From: Azospirillum sp. B510
GTDB lineage: Bacteria; Pseudomonadota; Alphaproteobacteria; Azospirillales; Azospirillaceae
Direction: 5' to 3'
DNA length: 64,000 nucleotides
Assembly (NCBI RefSeq): GCF_000010725.1
Contig: NC_013860.1
Span: forward strand, 62,001-126,000
Each line of letters begins with the position of its first letter. Position 1 is the first letter of the stretch. Both the position numbers and the translations under genes were made by a program. The notes beneath the pieces were generated by a model, which was not told where the DNA came from, searched no databases, and saw nothing but the letters and a program-made list of their open reading frames with translations. Shown piece by piece: positions 54,832 through 64,000 of the stretch.

Positions 54832-56382
54832 CTAAGCCTTGACCCGGGTCGGCGGAATAAGCCTGACCATCATGTTGATGGCATGTCTCATATTCCCGCT
54901 CAGTTGACAAACATAATCGGCGTCATCCGGTATATGGTCTATATACTCACCATATCGATCACCCTTGAAGAATTTTATTGTTTCCGTAAAAGGAAGAAGG
55001 CTTTCTGCACTTTTGAGAAAAAAATCACTGCGCAGGTCTTTTTCAGATATTTCTGATATTTTGTCAAAATTGTCTTCACAAATTACCTGTATAGCAGACT
55101 CTGGCATTTGCCAGCGTCTGCACCAGAAAGAAACCCAACCATTCTGGATAGAATCTATATAAAGCATGATCCTGTTCGAAATAAGAAAGGCATCGGACTC
55201 AATATGAATGATTTTGTTGCAGCCTTCACGCCTTGCGATTTCAACCGAAAAAAGAAAACTTCTCCACCATCCAGGAAAATTCGTTTCAGATTTCCTGCCA
55301 AGGCGATTATCGAACCTATGAAATATAATATCTCCACAATCAGGACGATGGCCTCCTCCATCATCAATCATACATATATTATGACGCGCCAAAACAGAGT
55401 TCTTATAATATTCCATCCAAAGTTTGTACCTTTTGTTCCAGGAATCATCACTATCGACATAAGACGTGCAAAACAAAAGACTTTTATTTCTATTATATTT
55501 TCCATTATGGACATAATGATTTATCTGATTAATAACAGTTTTTTTCTGAATAATATAGGAACTGTCTCTCTCAAGACTCATGGAAAAAGCATTTTCTGCG
55601 GCCTCATATTGCTTTAATGCATAAAGCGATTTTGCCATACTGATATAGTAATTCGAATTGTTTTGTGATTGATCAATGGCAGATTCAAAAATTTTCACAG
55701 CTATAACATGTTTGTTCTGATCAGCCGCAATCAAACCCGCAATATGAAGCGATTCTGCACTTTGGTAGTTGCTCAAAATGCTTCTGATCAATCTTGCGGA
55801 TTCATTATGAAATTTCCTATTGTAAAGCTGTGCAGCAGTAGCCTGGCACTGTTTAAAGAGCCTTGCCGCATCATCTGCAGAGATATATCTTTTGGGCCGT
55901 ATTGATAAGATCGCTTCCAGCAAAGAAGCAGCATTGACGAAATCATCCTTCCGATATAGCTCAGCGGCAGCATTTGATATAATAATTATGGATTCCTGTA
56001 AATTTATTCTGGACGCCTCGGATCCTGGATCGAGAGCAACAGATTTTGCAATAAGATTTAAGCTTTCCTTGAATTCTCCTTTGTATCTTTTGATGATCCC
56101 AAGAATCATGGTCGCATTATGGTTATGTCCATCAACCTCTAAAATTTTCTCAAAAACACCCTCCGCCTCACTAAAATATCCATTATTGTGTAACAATATT
56201 CCCTTATTGATTGATTCTAGGACTGCTATTCTCATGTTGTTCGCCACCTGAAAATTATTCGGCATTATTGATTCTATTTTGTGATATATTTTTAGAGACT
56301 CTTCAGGCTCTCCATTTTTTTGCTTTGAAACCGCTCTTTCAAATTCAATTGTGATATCACTTGAGAAATTTTCGCTTTTCAT
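54832..56382 (-). CDS. AT-rich TPR-glycosyltransferase-like protein
   Basis: 516 aa. Residues ~10-290 are tetratricopeptide-like repeats (for example LHNNGYFSEAEGVFEKILEV, YYISMAKSLYALKQYEAAEN). The C-terminal ~220 residues look like a glycosyltransferase-type domain (CTSYVDSDDSWNKRYKLWME, CMIDDGGGHRPDCGD, RREGCNKIIHIESDAFLIS), with IHIESDAF resembling a DxD-type sugar-nucleotide site; the family was not recognised. Base composition is strikingly AT-rich compared with every neighbour (Asn, Ile and Lys codons abound), so it is probably a recent import. It lies between the IS1380 remnant and two GC-rich genes of similar design, on the same strand. Confidence 0.75.
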   Translation of the reverse strand: MKSENFSSDITIEFERAVSKQKNGEPEESLKIYHKIESIMPNNFQVANNMRIAVLESINKGILLHNNGYFSEAEGVFEKILEVDGHNHNATMILGIIKRYKGEFKESLNLIAKSVALDPGSEASRINLQESIIIISNAAAELYRKDDFVNAASLLEAILSIRPKRYISADDAARLFKQCQATAAQLYNRKFHNESARLIRSILSNYQSAESLHIAGLIAADQNKHVIAVKIFESAIDQSQNNSNYYISMAKSLYALKQYEAAENAFSMSLERDSSYIIQKKTVINQINHYVHNGKYNRNKSLLFCTSYVDSDDSWNKRYKLWMEYYKNSVLARHNICMIDDGGGHRPDCGDIIFHRFDNRLGRKSETNFPGWWRSFLFSVEIARREGCNKIIHIESDAFLISNRIMLYIDSIQNGWVSFWCRRWQMPESAIQVICEDNFDKISEISEKDLRSDFFLKSAESLLPFTETIKFFKGDRYGEYIDHIPDDADYVCQLSGNMRHAINMMVRLIPPTRVKA

Positions 56383-56463
56383 TTTTGATCATCTCTCCCA
56401 TAAAAACTCTAGCCAGCGCAGAGTTTAAAATATTCCACAACGAAAGATAACAAATGGAGTTTT

Positions 56464-58242
56464 TTACAGGATCTTCAGAAGATTATGTGCCCGAAAATCC
56501 CAACTGAACCTTTCCAATATCTGAATCTTCGGACTTTTTATCTGTATTTTATCTCGAAGAAGGCCAATCAGAAAATCTGATGCAACATCCTCATCCGGAT
56601 TCCACCAATCAATACCTTGAAACGGCGGATAGATCGCCTTGCTGTAAGGCATATAGGCCGGCCCCGTGGTGCAGGGTATCAGATGGGCGATCTCATCATC
56701 CAAGTACGCTGCATAGGCGCTGTTCCGTGGCGCGATCAGTCCCAGCCCCTTGGCGCCGGCCCGGGTCATCGGCAGATCCCATCCTTCTCCGTGCGACATG
56801 CTCCAGTAATGGGTCGCCAGCTGGTAAAGGGTTGAGATGCCGGATTCATCATAACGCCCCATCAGGGCGGCGATTGGCGCCGCTTCTTCAAAACGGCGGC
56901 CGACCATACGGGCTGTCTGCTGAAGAAGCTGCGCGAACTCCTGCTGCAGGGTCGGACCACCCTTACCCAACTTCAAGATCAGGATTGCATCGTCATTGGC
57001 GCTCGTCGCCCGCAGCCAGACCCGCAGGAGTCCGTCGATGTTCTTGCGCGCGATGAAGTCCGAAATGTTGAGGATGCGCACGCGGTAATCGGCGATCGGC
57101 CGTCCGGTTGGCGCGAGGATGCTGCGCGGTGGGTCGGCTTCATCGCCAGGGTGGACATGGATGCCCGGCGGGCACACCCTCAGCCGGTCGTCCGGATGGC
57201 CGGTCTCAAGCCAAGCCTGTCGCGAGGATTCCGTCGGCACCACCACCAGGTCATGGGCGGCGTTCGCCCGTGCCCAGCTCTTCGGTATGCGGGTACCCTC
57301 GAACATGGTGTAGTTGACGGTCGGCACGCCGGGGATCGGCTCCACCAGCATCGGGGTTAGGAAGCTCAAAGCCGCGCGAGGACGGATGGGGGCATCGGCA
57401 TTGCCCTCCGGCGGGCGCCAGCTTTCCGCCCCGGTCAGACCGAGCAGCCTCAGCGCCGCTCCCTGTCCGGCCATCTGGCGCACAAAGCGTTGCGCCAGAT
57501 CACCATAGCCCGACAGGACCGAAAAAGGTCCCCGGACCACGATACCATCCGGTGCTCCGTCTGTTCTGCTGGCCTCGGCCGAAATGCCGGCGGACAGTTG
57601 AGCGCGTTCCAGGCTCTGGGCGATCTCTCCATGGCCGGGAAGACGCTGGGCCAGCGGCTTCAGCACGGCCTTTGCCTCGGCACTGCGTCCGCAGGAGAGT
57701 AGAACCTGCCCCAAGCGCATGGCCATATCGGCATTCTGCGGATCGAGTTGCAGGCCCTGGCGCAGCAGCGCTTCCGCATCGCCGTACCAGGCATCGGACA
57801 TCAGCGACACGGCGGCGTTGAGATAGCCGGATGCCTGGTCGGGATGAAGCAGGATGATGCGGCGCAGGTGATTGGCTGCGGCCCCCAGCAGGCCCTGCCC
57901 ATGCAAGAGAGATCCCAGCTCGGTGCTGAACAGCGGCTGGGCCGGCTGGAGCTTCACCGCCTTGCGCAGGTGGTCCGCGGCGGCCATGGTGTCGCCCAGC
58001 GCGCGATGGGCGAGCGCCAGATTGAACCAGCCTTCGGTGAAGGTGGGGTCGATCGTCAGGAGACGGGTGAAGATTGACACGGTCTCGTTCGCTCGCCCCA
58101 ACCGGCACAGCACGACACCGCGTGTGTTGCGCGCCATCCAGTCCTGAGGCCTGACGGCCAAGACTGCATCCAGAACAGTCAAGGCCTGTTCGATCTTGCC
58201 GGCGCGGTAAAGCTCGACAGCGTGCTGTGTGGTCGGTTCCAT
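56464..58242 (-). CDS. TPR protein with GT4-type glycosyltransferase domain
   Basis: 592 aa from ATG 58242 (MEPTTQHAVELYRAGKIEQA); the upstream extension is rejected because it overlaps the preceding gene. Residues ~5-200 hold TPR repeats (WFNLALAHRALGDTMAAADH, GYLNAAVSLMSDAWYGDAEA). Residues ~220-590 resemble a group 1 glycosyltransferase: FEGTRIPKSWARANAAHDLV, VVPTESSRQAWLETGHPDDR, ILNISDFIARKNIDGLLRVW, YWSMSHGEGWDLPMTRAGAKG. It probably transfers sugar to a surface polymer or protein. It follows the next gene upstream by 22 nt as an operon partner. Confidence 0.8.
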   Translation of the reverse strand: MEPTTQHAVELYRAGKIEQALTVLDAVLAVRPQDWMARNTRGVVLCRLGRANETVSIFTRLLTIDPTFTEGWFNLALAHRALGDTMAAADHLRKAVKLQPAQPLFSTELGSLLHGQGLLGAAANHLRRIILLHPDQASGYLNAAVSLMSDAWYGDAEALLRQGLQLDPQNADMAMRLGQVLLSCGRSAEAKAVLKPLAQRLPGHGEIAQSLERAQLSAGISAEASRTDGAPDGIVVRGPFSVLSGYGDLAQRFVRQMAGQGAALRLLGLTGAESWRPPEGNADAPIRPRAALSFLTPMLVEPIPGVPTVNYTMFEGTRIPKSWARANAAHDLVVVPTESSRQAWLETGHPDDRLRVCPPGIHVHPGDEADPPRSILAPTGRPIADYRVRILNISDFIARKNIDGLLRVWLRATSANDDAILILKLGKGGPTLQQEFAQLLQQTARMVGRRFEEAAPIAALMGRYDESGISTLYQLATHYWSMSHGEGWDLPMTRAGAKGLGLIAPRNSAYAAYLDDEIAHLIPCTTGPAYMPYSKAIYPPFQGIDWWNPDEDVASDFLIGLLRDKIQIKSPKIQILERFSWDFRAHNLLKIL

Positions 58243-58264
58243 CGCTCGTCCTACTCGCGGCCGG

Positions 58265-60193
58265 TCAAGAGGCTTGCTCAGGATGGTCGTCAGGGGTCCA
58301 GGGAGAGTAGGGCTGGACCCGCCCCGCCTCGGCATCGGGCTCGACGAACAGCCGGGCACGGGTGTTCAGCAAGGCGGCCAGCCGGCTGAAGCCGCTCTGG
58401 GCGCTGACGCCGAGGATATCGGCATTGGCCAGGACATGGAAATCCTGGAGATATTCCAGCCCAGCCCAAGGTTCCGCGATATCGTTCAGCGTCACCGGGT
58501 GGAAGGCGGCGAAGTCCTGGACAATGGCGGGATCGTCCGATGCGATGTAGAGCACCGGCCGGTCCAGATCCTTCCAGATCCCGTTCAGCCAGTCCACATA
58601 CCACGCCGTCTCGGTGATGGTGTAGCGGAAAAGGACGAAATCGCCACGCCGGATGTGCAACGCCACCACCGTGTTGCCAAGCGCCCGCAGCCGCTCCACC
58701 GCCGGGGCGACCCAGGGCATCCATACCGGGCGCGGCTGGAACCAGGACTGGATGCGGGCGCGGTGGCGCTCCGGATAATGGTAGGGGCCGAGCGGTGACA
58801 GAATGTCGCAATCGGTCAGCGGCGTCCCGGAGGGCTGGTCGACCAGCTCGTTGATGATCCGGCGCGGGAAATAGAGTGGCCGGAGCGGAGCCGTCGGGCG
58901 TGGATCGTTGAGGCCGAAATAATAACCGCCGACCCAGTCCGGGGTCTCGAGTGTCAGGCCGTAGGTCTCGGCGTAAAGCCGCACCAGCATATATTCGAAG
59001 ACATTGTGGGCGAAGCGGCCATGTGTCGCCAACGAGGAGGAGCCGACCCGCGGCCGGCTCGGGTCGGGATTGACCGGCCGCTTCAATTCCAGGCTCATCC
59101 CGGCCAATGTATGGCGCAGGGCGGCGATCGACTTGACGGTGAAGAAACGGCTGCCGTGGCTGTTGACCCGGTTCAAGAGAGCCAGGGCTTCGGCGTTGCG
59201 GCCTTCCTCAAGATCGATTTCGGCGATGGCGGTCAGGCATTCCGCGGCATAGGTGGTCGGGGACGGGGCATGCGGGTGCCTGAAGGTGCTGAAGAAGCGC
59301 CGCCCTTCATCCAGGCGTTTTTGCCGGATGAACAGCGTGGTCAGCATCTCAAGCGCGCTCGGCACATCGCTGCCCGGCACCGTCAAGGCGGCGCGCAAGC
59401 TGGCCTCGGCCTCGGCGTCATGCCCCAGATCGACGAACGCGGCGGCTTCCCGGACCAGGGCGGGAGCCAATCCATGGTCGACGGCGTGGCGGTAATGGGC
59501 CGCCGCCTCCGCCAAACGCCCCGTCGTGTAGAGCACATTGCCGTAATTGTAATGGGTATCCGCCGACGCCCATTGCACCCGCAACGACCGCTGATAGGCT
59601 TGCAGCGCCCGTTCCCGCTGGCCGAGTTCGGTCAGGATATTGCCCAGCGTCATCCAGGCCGACGTGAAGTCCGGCCGCAAGGCCAAGGCACGACGCTGCC
59701 CCGCCGCCGCCTGTTCCAACCGAACCGCCTGCTTGTGGGCGATGGCGAGATCGTGGTGAACGTCCGCATTGTCGGGTGTCAGGCTGCGGGTTCGCATCAG
59801 AGCGGCGATGGCCTGTTCCTGCGAGCGTGGACCGCCCTGCCCGCACAGCAGGACACCCAGCAGGTGGTAGCTTGCGGCGGAACCGGGATTGACGGCGATG
59901 GAGTGGCGATAGGCCGCGGCCGCGTCCTCGACGCGGCCGACGGCGCGGTAGGCGTTGCCGAGATTGGCGTGGGCTTCGGCGAAGTCATGCAGGATGGCGA
60001 CGGCCTGCCGGATCAGGGCGATCCCCTCGTCGGGGTTCCCCAGCCGCCGCTCCACCAGCCCCAGCAGATGCAGGGCTTGCCCGTTGCGGCCGTCGACAGC
60101 CAGGATCCGCCGGTAGATTTCACGAGCCTCGCCAAGGCGGTCGGCCCGGTGATGATCGACCGCGACCTGCAATGCTTCGGCAACCGTTACCAT
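58265..60193 (-). CDS. TPR protein with fucosyltransferase-like C-terminal domain
   Basis: 642 aa. Residues 1-330 are TPR repeats (LHLLGLVERRLGNPDEGIAL, AHANLGNAYRAVGRVEDAAA, DTHYNYGNVLYTTGRLAEAA). The C-terminal ~280 residues contain NTVVALHIRRGDFVLFRYTI, where HIRRGDF is the GDP-fucose-site motif of alpha-1,2/1,6- and O-fucosyltransferases, then VLYIASDDPAIVQDFAAFHP and a late SGFSRLAALLNTRARLFVEP. A fucosyltransferase-like role in surface glycan synthesis is inferred. First gene of the minus-strand glycan operon. Confidence 0.8.
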   Translation of the reverse strand: MVTVAEALQVAVDHHRADRLGEAREIYRRILAVDGRNGQALHLLGLVERRLGNPDEGIALIRQAVAILHDFAEAHANLGNAYRAVGRVEDAAAAYRHSIAVNPGSAASYHLLGVLLCGQGGPRSQEQAIAALMRTRSLTPDNADVHHDLAIAHKQAVRLEQAAAGQRRALALRPDFTSAWMTLGNILTELGQRERALQAYQRSLRVQWASADTHYNYGNVLYTTGRLAEAAAHYRHAVDHGLAPALVREAAAFVDLGHDAEAEASLRAALTVPGSDVPSALEMLTTLFIRQKRLDEGRRFFSTFRHPHAPSPTTYAAECLTAIAEIDLEEGRNAEALALLNRVNSHGSRFFTVKSIAALRHTLAGMSLELKRPVNPDPSRPRVGSSSLATHGRFAHNVFEYMLVRLYAETYGLTLETPDWVGGYYFGLNDPRPTAPLRPLYFPRRIINELVDQPSGTPLTDCDILSPLGPYHYPERHRARIQSWFQPRPVWMPWVAPAVERLRALGNTVVALHIRRGDFVLFRYTITETAWYVDWLNGIWKDLDRPVLYIASDDPAIVQDFAAFHPVTLNDIAEPWAGLEYLQDFHVLANADILGVSAQSGFSRLAALLNTRARLFVEPDAEAGRVQPYSPWTPDDHPEQAS

Positions 60194-60639
60194 GACGATC
60201 CAGTGGGGCTGGGAGAAGGGTGCGGCACCCTATCCTGACTGCCGGGAGGCTTCAACAGCATCGACGGCGGAAGTCTCGGCATCCTCGCGGCACCATCACA
60301 CGGCCTGCCTGGCAAGCGGCATGATGGTCATACAAGCCTGTAAGCCCTCCGTCCGGCATTACTCGCAGAAAGTGGGAGACGATGGCGGAGCTGAAGCGAG
60401 CTTCCCGATGGCGGGTGATGAGAAAATCATGTCGTCCCGAATTCATGATGGGGTACGCATTTTCCAGGAGCGAGGCAATTGACCCTCATCAGGCGCTATT
60501 GTACATGGTCGAAGCGCGCAGGCGTTTCTGCAGTATTCAGAAAATTCTCCAGTGAGTCCTTTGATCTTTCGTTGCTCCGTTGATCGATTTCGGCGGGGGG
60601 TGGGCTCTGGAGACGTGCACCACAGGACGGGCCGGATTC
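60194..60639. other. Divergent intergenic region
   Basis: 446 bp between two divergently transcribed genes; it must hold both promoters. No believable gene; short frames inside are not conserved-looking. An alternative TTG start for the next gene lies at 60580. Confidence 0.5.
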
Positions 60640-62325
60640 ATGACAAACGCCTTTTCCATTCCACGCGCCACATGGCCGGCTGGTCTTGCGGCCATTGCGG
60701 GGGCGATGGCAATTCTGATCGTGTCGGTGGGCTACTACAGCCTCTACATCGATAGCGGACTGAACACCGCCGATGATGGGATGTATGCCCAGATCGCTTA
60801 TGAGCTTCTCCTCGGCACCGATCCGCACGAGCTGGCCTACCCCTATGGGCTGATGTGGTTCAAGCTTGGTCAGCTGGTATTCGCACTCACCGGACCGTCC
60901 TGGCACGCCGTCCAGATGATCTTCTATGCAACGATCACGGCAACCTCAGCGCTCCTCTATCTGACGGTCGCGCGCACCACCCGCAATCCTCCCCTCGCTT
61001 TCCTGGCGACCCTGATCGCGGTCCTGGTGCCCGCCTACCCAGCCACCGCTTTCTACCCCTTCTGCGCACTGCTCAACACCTGCCTCCAGCTGCGGTTGGC
61101 CGAACGCTGGCGGACCATGCGGCCGGTGGATGTGCTGGCTCCGGCCGTGGGATTGTCGGTCACGTTCCAGATCCGGGCCGACTTCGGCTTCCTCTTCTGC
61201 GTCCCATTGGCCGGCCTGCTGCTTCTTGGAGCTTGGTCCCGACGGGACGGCGCCTGGGAACGGCGCCTGACGGTCCTGGGGGCAAGCGCCTTGGCAACGC
61301 TCCTCGTCGTGCAGTCGCCTGTTCTGGTGCGGGCGGCGATGCGCGGCTATCTCGATCTGGTGACGATGGAGGTTCTGCATTATCCCATCGCCATCCTGAA
61401 GTATCTCCTGGCGGTGTTCCGCCCGTCGGCAGGTGCGGTGGATGCGTTTGCAGCCCAGCAGAGCGGGGCTGGAACCCTGCTGGCCCGCCCGGCACTCTCC
61501 GCATTGAGCGGCCTTTGGACAGCCCAACCGGATGCGTTGCTCGCCGTCCTGATCTATGGCCCCCTCCTGGTGTTCGGCCTGTTCGGCCTGGTGATCCTCT
61601 TTCGCTTGGCATTGTCTGGTGGCGAACGGGTGCCGGTTCTGTTGGTCGTCCTGGCCGGCGCTTTGGCGACATGGCCGCATTGTTTCCTGTTCCGGCCCGA
61701 TCTCCCCCATGTCGCGAACTTCATGCCCGGCTTTCTGGTGCTGGCCTGTGTTCTCGTGACCGAAGCGCGTGCATTGTGCGGTCCCTCCCGGACGCTCGGA
61801 GCCGCTGTGGCTGGAAGCGTGGCGGTCCTGCCGCTGGTCATCGCCGTCTGTTTCCTGCAGCTTGGCCTTACCGCGCCGGGGACGGGGTCCATCGCCGGCT
61901 CCAGCCAGAGAACCGAACGCTTTACCGCCCAGACCGTCCCGGCGGTCCGCGTGTCTCCGCTCGAATACAGCCAGCTGGCAGGGGTGCGCGACCTCGTCAC
62001 GGCGACAGCGGCCCCGGACGAGCGCATCGTCTGTGTGCCCTTCTGTCCAGGCATGGCGTTCATGACCGGCCACCGGATGCTGCTGCGTGAGTATTTCGTC
62101 GATGATTCCTTCCTGCTCCGCGATCCCGGCTGGATAGACCGGGCCATCGCGACGACCCGGGCAGCCCGACCTCCCGTCGTGGTGGTGGTGGATTGGGCCA
62201 TCCAGGGAACGGAGCTGTCCCGTTTCCAGAACTGGGCGCACCGCTACATCGACGCCCTCATCGCCGATGGCTATGTCCGCCAGGATGTGCCAGGAGTCAT
62301 GATCTACCGCCGCCCTCCCGGTTGA
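60640..62325 (+). CDS. Polytopic membrane protein, GT-C glycosyltransferase-like
   Basis: 561 aa from ATG 60640 (MTNAFSIPRATWPAGLAAIA); GGACGG lies upstream. About ten membrane helices, an early acidic periplasmic loop SGLNTADDGMYAQIAYELLL with a DD motif, and a soluble C-terminal tail (ERIVCVPFCPGMAFMTGHRM, PPVVVVVDWAIQGTELSRF) are the layout of GT-C enzymes that use lipid-linked sugars. No closer family was recognised. Its location beside TPR-glycosyltransferases and an ABC exporter ATPase supports a role in surface-glycan assembly. Confidence 0.7.
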   Translation: MTNAFSIPRATWPAGLAAIAGAMAILIVSVGYYSLYIDSGLNTADDGMYAQIAYELLLGTDPHELAYPYGLMWFKLGQLVFALTGPSWHAVQMIFYATITATSALLYLTVARTTRNPPLAFLATLIAVLVPAYPATAFYPFCALLNTCLQLRLAERWRTMRPVDVLAPAVGLSVTFQIRADFGFLFCVPLAGLLLLGAWSRRDGAWERRLTVLGASALATLLVVQSPVLVRAAMRGYLDLVTMEVLHYPIAILKYLLAVFRPSAGAVDAFAAQQSGAGTLLARPALSALSGLWTAQPDALLAVLIYGPLLVFGLFGLVILFRLALSGGERVPVLLVVLAGALATWPHCFLFRPDLPHVANFMPGFLVLACVLVTEARALCGPSRTLGAAVAGSVAVLPLVIAVCFLQLGLTAPGTGSIAGSSQRTERFTAQTVPAVRVSPLEYSQLAGVRDLVTATAAPDERIVCVPFCPGMAFMTGHRMLLREYFVDDSFLLRDPGWIDRAIATTRAARPPVVVVVDWAIQGTELSRFQNWAHRYIDALIADGYVRQDVPGVMIYRRPPG

Positions 62326-62548
62326 CCGGGACGAAAGCATGACCATTGCGTGCCAGGCGACACGTCAAACTGGTCTTTCCGCATTTTCGGTGCAGCGTGA
62401 ATGTGACCTTCCCCCGGCAGAAAGGACACCGGGTTAAGCGGCTCGAAGCTCGGCCTGGTCCGGGGTGATATAGCCGTGAGGTGGTCCTTGTTTCCGGGAC
62501 AGTCGGATCTGAACCGCTCCGGGTTTGTCGGAGGCCATTTGGCTTGAG
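62326..62548. other. Transposase debris
   Basis: Short fragments only. On the minus strand PPHGYITPDQAELRAA followed by a stop looks like the end of an integrase-type transposase, next to GGACAGTCGGATC, an IS3-like end sequence. Nothing complete. Confidence 0.35.
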
Positions 62549-62775
62549 TCACACCGCGATGGCGACGTCCTCGACTTGAGCATAATAGCGCGCTTCGGCG
62601 TCGGCGGGAGGAATGTTGCCGATGGGTTCGAGCAGGTGCCGGTGGTTGAACCAGTCCATCCATTCCAGGGTGGCGAACTCGACGGCCTCCAGGGCGCGCC
62701 ATGGGCCGCAGCGTCGGAACACCTCGGTCTTGTAGAGGCCGTTGATGGTCTCGGCCAAGGCGTTGTCGTGTTGTC
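62549..62775 (-). pseudogene. IS3 OrfB C-terminal fragment
   Basis: DNALAETINGLYKTEVFRRC, then EFATLEWMDWFNHRHLLEPI and GNIPPADAEARYYAQ are the conserved end of IS3-type integrases. The catalytic E (ALAETING) is there; everything before it is replaced by IS256 sequence. Confidence 0.85.
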
Positions 62776-63107
62776 TTGGTGCGCCGCGCCCAGCGCGGCA
62801 GGATCGCCGAGGTGAAGCGGATCCGCTCGCCAGCCTCGGTACCGCCGCGGTCGCGTACCTTGGCCCGACGGACCTCCACCGGCCCGATGCCAGTCTGGAT
62901 GGTGCGTTCGGGGCCATGGCCGTGCCGCACGACCCGGTCGCGGCCGTCCGGCAATGTGATGTCCTTCAGGGACGCCAGGAAGGTTTCAACCTCCGCCTCG
63001 ATCGCTTGCTCCAGTAGCCGGCGCGCACCGGTGCACAGGATGGCGGTCAGCGCATCCTCGATCTCCTCCGGCTGACGCAGCCGGACAACCTTGCTATCCT
63101 CGCTCAT
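62776..63107 (-). pseudogene. IS256 family transposase N-terminal fragment
   Basis: MSEDSKVVRLRQPEEIEDAL, then RLLEQAIEAEVETFLASLKD and GIGPVEVRRAKVRDRGG end in RFTSAILPRWARR, the first ~110 residues of a mutator-type transposase that differs from the one at 40996-43395. It is joined directly to IS3 sequence. Confidence 0.85.
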
Positions 63108-63144
63108 AGCGTATCGCTCCCTTGTGGAGGTTCTGGCAGGCTCG

Positions 63145-63387
63145 TCACCCGCCTCGATACGCCGCCCTATTCACACCGTCATCACCCAGATTCCCGCATA
63201 GCTCCCAGCCATCCAGGAGAAGCAGAAGGTCGTTCTCATCGGGGCTGAGCGTCTTCAAAGGACGCCGGTCGACACCGGGCACAAGCCCGGCAACGAGCCA
63301 CGTGGACAGGCTCATTTCAATGACCGCAACCAGGGTTTCGTCGGGAACGAAGGTGGCCGTCGAGCGGCCGATCTCGGGCTGCTGCAT
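63145..63387 (-). pseudogene. IS110 family transposase N-terminal fragment
   Basis: From M 63387 the frame reads DETLVAVIEMSLSTWLVAGL, then VPGVDRRPLKTLSPDENDLL and LLLDGW, the N-terminal DEDD region of IS110 transposases. Homology ends there and the frame stops after unrelated residues. Confidence 0.75.
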
Positions 63388-63614
63388 GGGAGCGTCTCCA
63401 TCGGTTCCAAATGCCTCAGCGTGACGCAACGTCACGCCGTCCCATAGCATCTGGAAACAATGGCGGCTCTCGGCGATGATCCAATCGTCAGCCTGCCTGC
63501 CGTGGCCGTCTGACGCCCACGACCAGATCGCGGGGACCTATGATGATGCGTTTGCCCAATCCTACACCATGCCTCGGGACACGATCTTCTCCCCAGGATG
63601 GACGACCCTGCCCT

Positions 63615-64000
63615 TCAGCGCGCGGCATGCTCCCCGGCCAGGGCCGCTGGATTGTAGGCTGCTAGCACCTCGCGGACAGGGCCGAAGGCCTGCACTTGAC
63701 CGTTGGCCATGTAGACGGCCTTTGTGCACCATTCCAGCAGAAGCTGTTCGTTGTGCGAGGCCAGCACCAGGATGTTCGACTGGTTGACGAAGCGGCTGAG
63801 ACGCTGGCGGGCCTTTTCGAAGAACTGGGCGTCGCCGGCCAGAACCCACTCGTCCATCAGCAGGATTTCTGGGGTCGCGCAGGTCGCCACCGCAAAGGCC
63901 AGGCGCAGTTGCATGCCGGAGGAGTAGGTCCGCATCGGCATGGACAGGAACTCGCCGAGTTCGGTGAAGGCGGCGATCTCCTCGATGTGCTGGCGAATCT
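63615..64000 (-). CDS. Polysaccharide ABC transporter ATP-binding subunit, partial
   Basis: C-terminal ~128 residues of an ABC ATPase of the KpsT/Wzt/RfbE type; the start lies beyond the window. Visible are IEEIAAFTELGEFLSMPMRT, the ABC signature YSSGMQLRLAFAVATC, Walker B EILLMDEWVLAGDAQFFEKA and the H-loop LASHNEQLLLEWC. Such subunits energise export of lipid-linked O-antigen or capsule, which fits the glycosyltransferase genes at 54.8-62.3 kb. Confidence 0.9.
   Translation of the reverse strand, partial: IRQHIEEIAAFTELGEFLSMPMRTYSSGMQLRLAFAVATCATPEILLMDEWVLAGDAQFFEKARQRLSRFVNQSNILVLASHNEQLLLEWCTKAVYMANGQVQAFGPVREVLAAYNPAALAGEHAAR

Overview
This 64 kb window is GC-rich DNA whose gene content suggests an alphaproteobacterium of the Azospirillum/Rhodospirillales type. 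That assignment rests on codon and protein style and on the kind of insertion sequences present; no rRNA, tRNA or CRISPR array was seen. The window is an accessory island: a 24.6 kb biosynthetic cluster sits between two transposon-rich zones, followed by a block of surface-glycan genes.

Left flank (1-14831). This is nested mobile DNA: an IS1380 transposase, an IS21 element (2609 bp with an 8-bp target duplication) inserted in an IS110 transposase, and an IS3 remnant. Between them lie damaged host genes (a NicO/RcnA-type metal exporter fragment, a frameshifted DUF1232 gene, a LuxR-type fragment) and one intact housekeeping-like gene, a heptose-1-P guanylyltransferase/heptose bisphosphate phosphatase fusion. 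A frameshifted ISAs1 element follows. Then comes transposon TnA (9157-14831), with 170-bp inverted ends, Mu/Tn5053-like tniA/tniB genes, a serine resolvase and an antitoxin-PIN toxin pair; an IS5-type element has jumped into its left end.

Centre (15019-39654). All genes are on the minus strand. In transcription order they are an MbtH protein, a membrane M28 peptidase, a DHFR-like reductase, a secreted NTF2-like protein, a SAM methyltransferase, NRPS1 (fatty-acyl-AMP ligase-ACP-C-A-PCP-C-A-PCP), NRPS2 (C-A-PCP), NRPS3 (C-A-PCP-thioester reductase), a heme hydroxylase with the exact H-x38-HxxxC signature of SfmD, an O-methyltransferase and a cytochrome P450. The set matches the logic of tetrahydroisoquinoline antibiotics (saframycin, safracin). 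A methylated and hydroxylated tyrosine would be made by the methyltransferases and the SfmD-like enzyme. A fatty-acylated leader peptide would be built by NRPS1 and NRPS2. NRPS3, whose condensation domain has lost the HHxxxDG motif, would perform reductive release and Pictet-Spengler cyclisation. The membrane peptidase would then remove the acyl leader. There is one more A domain than in the saframycin line as I recall it, and the P450 lacks the usual I-helix threonine, so the product may be new.

Right flank (39996-54661). Nested elements with readable target duplications: an IS5 copy containing an IS256 element containing an IS630 element. These are followed by an IS3 element and a second transposon of the TnA family, TnB (45589-50989). 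TnB carries a different resolvase and a different toxin-antitoxin pair (AbrB-like/Doc), and its toxin is broken by another IS630. Then come a Tn3 tnpA fragment, a second near-identical IS21 copy and a frameshifted IS1380 remnant.

Right end (54832-64000). Three adjacent TPR-glycosyltransferase genes (one strikingly AT-rich), a polytopic membrane GT-C-like protein, transposase debris and the end of a polysaccharide ABC-transporter ATPase: a surface-glycan locus.
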